From contig JAOXYB010029500.1 of assembly GCA_028565635.1 (NCBI GenBank), positions 1 through 15,013 on the forward strand: a DNA stretch of 15,013 bases. Reading direction: 5' to 3'. The translations under genes and the position numbers were made by a program. Under the pieces are notes generated by a model. That model saw only the letters and a list, made by a program, of their open reading frames with translations. It did not search any database and had not been told where the DNA came from. Source of the DNA: Phoronis ovalis. Taxonomy: Eukaryota > Phoronida > Phoronidae. Positions 7,760 to 15,013 of the stretch are shown piece by piece (the first letter of the stretch is position 1; every line of letters starts with the position of its first letter).

Positions 7760-9373
7760 AAAAAGTAAGAAGACAATAATAGATTCATTCAATATTTATT
7801 CAACATCCAGTGGATGCGAACATATTGTTTATCAGCTAATATCCAAGACACTACCAAATGATTTCAGTATAAAAATAGTAGTAACAATAGAAATTAAACA
7901 CTGCAAGACAATATCCTTTTTCTGCAATATCAACTACATACAAAAATGACCCATGTGTGATCACCTGATGAGTTGGGATTATGTTTAGTCCTATTTAGAT
8001 AATTTTACATCAACAAACTTTCACATCATATTTAATCTTGCTCTGTCAGTAGACCAGATTACCATTCTGTACTTTTTTTTGCATCTGAGTGAAAACATTA
8101 ATAAAACAATTAACAATTGAGAACTAGAAAACAAACATAAGTAGTTTTAGGGTTATTCATTTTTTTAAGCATAAAGATATTAAACAGTGACTGAAAATAA
8201 TCAGCAGTGCCTCCTATAAACAGTCACTTATTCCACAAATTTAGTACAATTCTTATTGTATTTGCAGTTGTTTTCCAGCAAAACAAGAATACATTCACTA
8301 AAATTTTGGAATTCCATCTTATATACACCTTGGTGACTTTGAGGGAAATCAGAAATTAATTCTACACTAAAATTATCCGATAGACTGAAGACTGGAATTT
8401 AGATCAGCAGACTAAAAATTACACATCAGTTACCAATATTATTAATAACATACATCTATAAGGAAACAACAAAACATTCAACAAATACAGATAGAAATGA
8501 TATTTAATTTATTGCATTTTAATTTTGTCCCTTTTTTCCTACAATCTTGCTACTGTTTACAAAAATGTTCAAACTTTTTTTAAATGCCCGTCAGTACTAC
8601 TCACTAGGTACTACAATTCTGTCACAGAACTAGGTATAAATTTATCGTCTAGCTCTAGATAAAAACTGGAAGACTACAAGCTATTAAACTTTTAGATAGG
8701 GATTATGGTAGTGTTTGGGAGGATCTGTTGCAGCAATTTCTTGTTACATTCACAGTGATATACTTTTGGTCCTGTTGCATAAGGATCATTACGGTTTATA
8801 AAAAAAATGTTTTTGTAGTTTTGTCAGCCTACTTGAAAATGGATAAAACTTAATAACCTCTCTAGTAAAATTTGGAGATATGACAAAAAGGCGATGCTAT
8901 AAACAAGCAGTTGGTACCTGAAGAATTCAGTTTTAGATATTGAAATTTTGGATATTACCCACTCTGATTATAAAAACAGTTGAACGCTTATTATCCAAAA
9001 CTGAACTAAAAACTAAACAGTCGCAGAATTCTGGGATTTTGGTTATGAAAACCATTGTTAAGTCATCTAATTTCCAGGCCAACAATTTTTGGCACTTTTT
9101 GACATGTCATTATCAAACTTTATTAAATTTTATCAAATCCTTCATAGAATAGTTTAAATATTAAAGTTTCAGAAACGTATATTTTGTGTGAATATACTTT
9201 TAGTCATTCTTTTTTAAACTGTAACAACCCTCCCAATATAATGTGTATATGAAATATATTTGTTAAATATAACAATAATTATGAGAAAAATGTTTTGCCT
9301 TTCCTTGTAGGTTTATAGCCAGCCACGAACTCGAGCACAAGAGTTTCCAAAGTTTATGTTGTATTTCCCATTG
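7760..9373 (-). other. Presumed 3' UTR of ZNF839 and flanking DNA
   Basis: AT-rich, non-coding DNA follows the ZNF839 stop. Minus-strand AATAAA signals occur at 9119-9124 (about 250 bases past the stop), 8508-8513 and 7795-7800. The last is followed by a T-rich, TG-containing stretch. The proximal site would give a short UTR and the distal sites UTRs of about 0.9 and 1.6 kb. Sequence alone does not decide between them. No other gene is seen. The 70-residue open frame at 8940 (plus) is low-complexity chance. Confidence 0.45.
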
Positions 9374-14395
<5,022 letters not shown>

Positions 14396-14692
14396 CTTGG
14401 ATTTTCCGATCCTCGATCAGGGCAAAATTTTTAGCTTTTCGACATTAGATAGTATAATTTCACAGTTCAGCGATTTCTACAGACACTTAGTTTAAATAAG
14501 AAGAGACCTTATTTTTCAAAACAAGTTATAAATTCTTGCAAATACCAAATCACGCAGGCACGATGTCGGTTGCACTTTTCTTTATTACGCACAAGATGTC
14601 GCTGCTCTTTAGAACAAGGAAAGACTGGTGGCGAAATTCTGTAACTATCCTGTTCTCGCTTCATTTCGGGATCTCGTAACCCTAACAACAGT
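14396..14692. promoter_or_regulatory. Bidirectional promoter between ZNF839 and a divergent gene
   Basis: About 297 bp separate two start codons pointing away from each other, 14395 (minus) and 14693 (plus). No TATA box stands out at a sensible position. Both starts have ATGGCGGA, suggesting a shared housekeeping promoter of the YY1 type. The arrangement is seen directly; coordinated expression is inferred. Confidence 0.55.
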
Positions 14693-14702
14693 ATGGCGGA
14701 CG
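14693..14702 (+). CDS. First coding exon of a divergent gene (partial)
   Basis: ATG GCG GAC G is followed at once by GTAAGC, a consensus donor, giving an exon that codes for MAD plus one base. The ATGGCGG context and the head-to-head position with ZNF839 support a real start. The remaining exons lie beyond the window, so the product cannot be identified. Without splicing the frame ends after 15 codons, at TAA. Confidence 0.45.
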
Positions 14703-15013
14703 GTAAGCGAGGGTTTAAAAAGTTATGTTTAAAAGGCTAATTGCATGATTCATTAATACATGTTCCGTAATAAACCACATCTGGTTGTGGTACAGTATAC
14801 AGGGCATATATTCGTGTGTGTTAAACTGATACATAATTAAATTTTAATAGTACCGTGCACAGCTGACACAATGGGGATGATTTTTCTGAATTTATTGTCC
14901 TAGATGACCCTATGGCAGCGTAGGGTCATAGTTTAGACAGTGTAAAAATCAGTAGAAGTTGGTGTCTTTCAAAAACACTCACCGTGTGTCAAAAAATTCA
15001 ATAAATTCAAAGC
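14703..15013 (+). other. Presumed first intron of the divergent gene, with a hairpin
   Basis: AT-rich sequence to the window edge. A perfect 9-bp inverted repeat (ATGACCCTA 14904-14912, TAGGGTCAT 14921-14929) encloses an 8-base loop. A TCCTAG just before it could act as an acceptor, but the following frame stops after six more codons. Confidence 0.4.

Noticed and set aside
7295-7792. 165-residue minus-strand open frame
   Set aside because: It lies across copy B of the periodic repeat, and its FTTGY repeats come straight from the DNA motif. No domain is visible, and copy A gives the same pseudo-peptide in short broken frames.
14903-14921. Second exon of the divergent gene after TCCTAG
   Set aside because: Joined to the first exon it gives only about nine residues before a TAG and sits in a palindrome, so it is more likely intronic.

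Overview
The window is animal nuclear DNA: AT-rich, with interrupted genes that have consensus GT-AG introns, a spliceosomal RNA gene, microsatellites and decayed repeats. The compact gene structures and the U2 RNA sequence suggest an invertebrate. A lophotrochozoan such as a bivalve mollusc is my guess, but nothing here fixes the species.

Layout from left to right. 1-300 holds a TA/TG microsatellite running into a dispersed repeat built on a recurring TTTACCACAGGGTATA motif. 685-876 (minus) is an apparently intact U2 snRNA gene with a PSE-like element upstream. 1121-7134 (plus) is the CINP gene (CDK2-interacting protein): an ETS site and a possible untranslated leader exon come first, then five coding exons that splice in frame to a 229-residue protein. 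Its introns hold a 30-bp tandem repeat, a 21-bp minisatellite, and a 1.7-kb stretch bounded by terminal inverted repeats. 7300-7720 (minus) is a second, longer copy of the TTTACCACAGG repeat, inverted relative to the first. 9374-14395 (minus) is the ZNF839 gene: six coding exons that splice in frame to 760 residues with one zinc finger, an AT-hook and acidic and glutamine-rich regions. About 300 bp of promoter DNA then separates ZNF839 from a divergent plus-strand gene whose first coding exon (14693-14702) is cut off by the window edge.

CINP and ZNF839 lie tail to tail, the same arrangement I recall for their human orthologues at 14q32, so this looks like an old conserved gene pair. No operon-like or defence system is visible. 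The least explained features are the inverted copies of the periodic repeat, the TIR-bounded insertion in CINP intron 4, and a GC-rich block in ZNF839 intron 5 that contains a 72-nt open stretch fitting a cassette exon.
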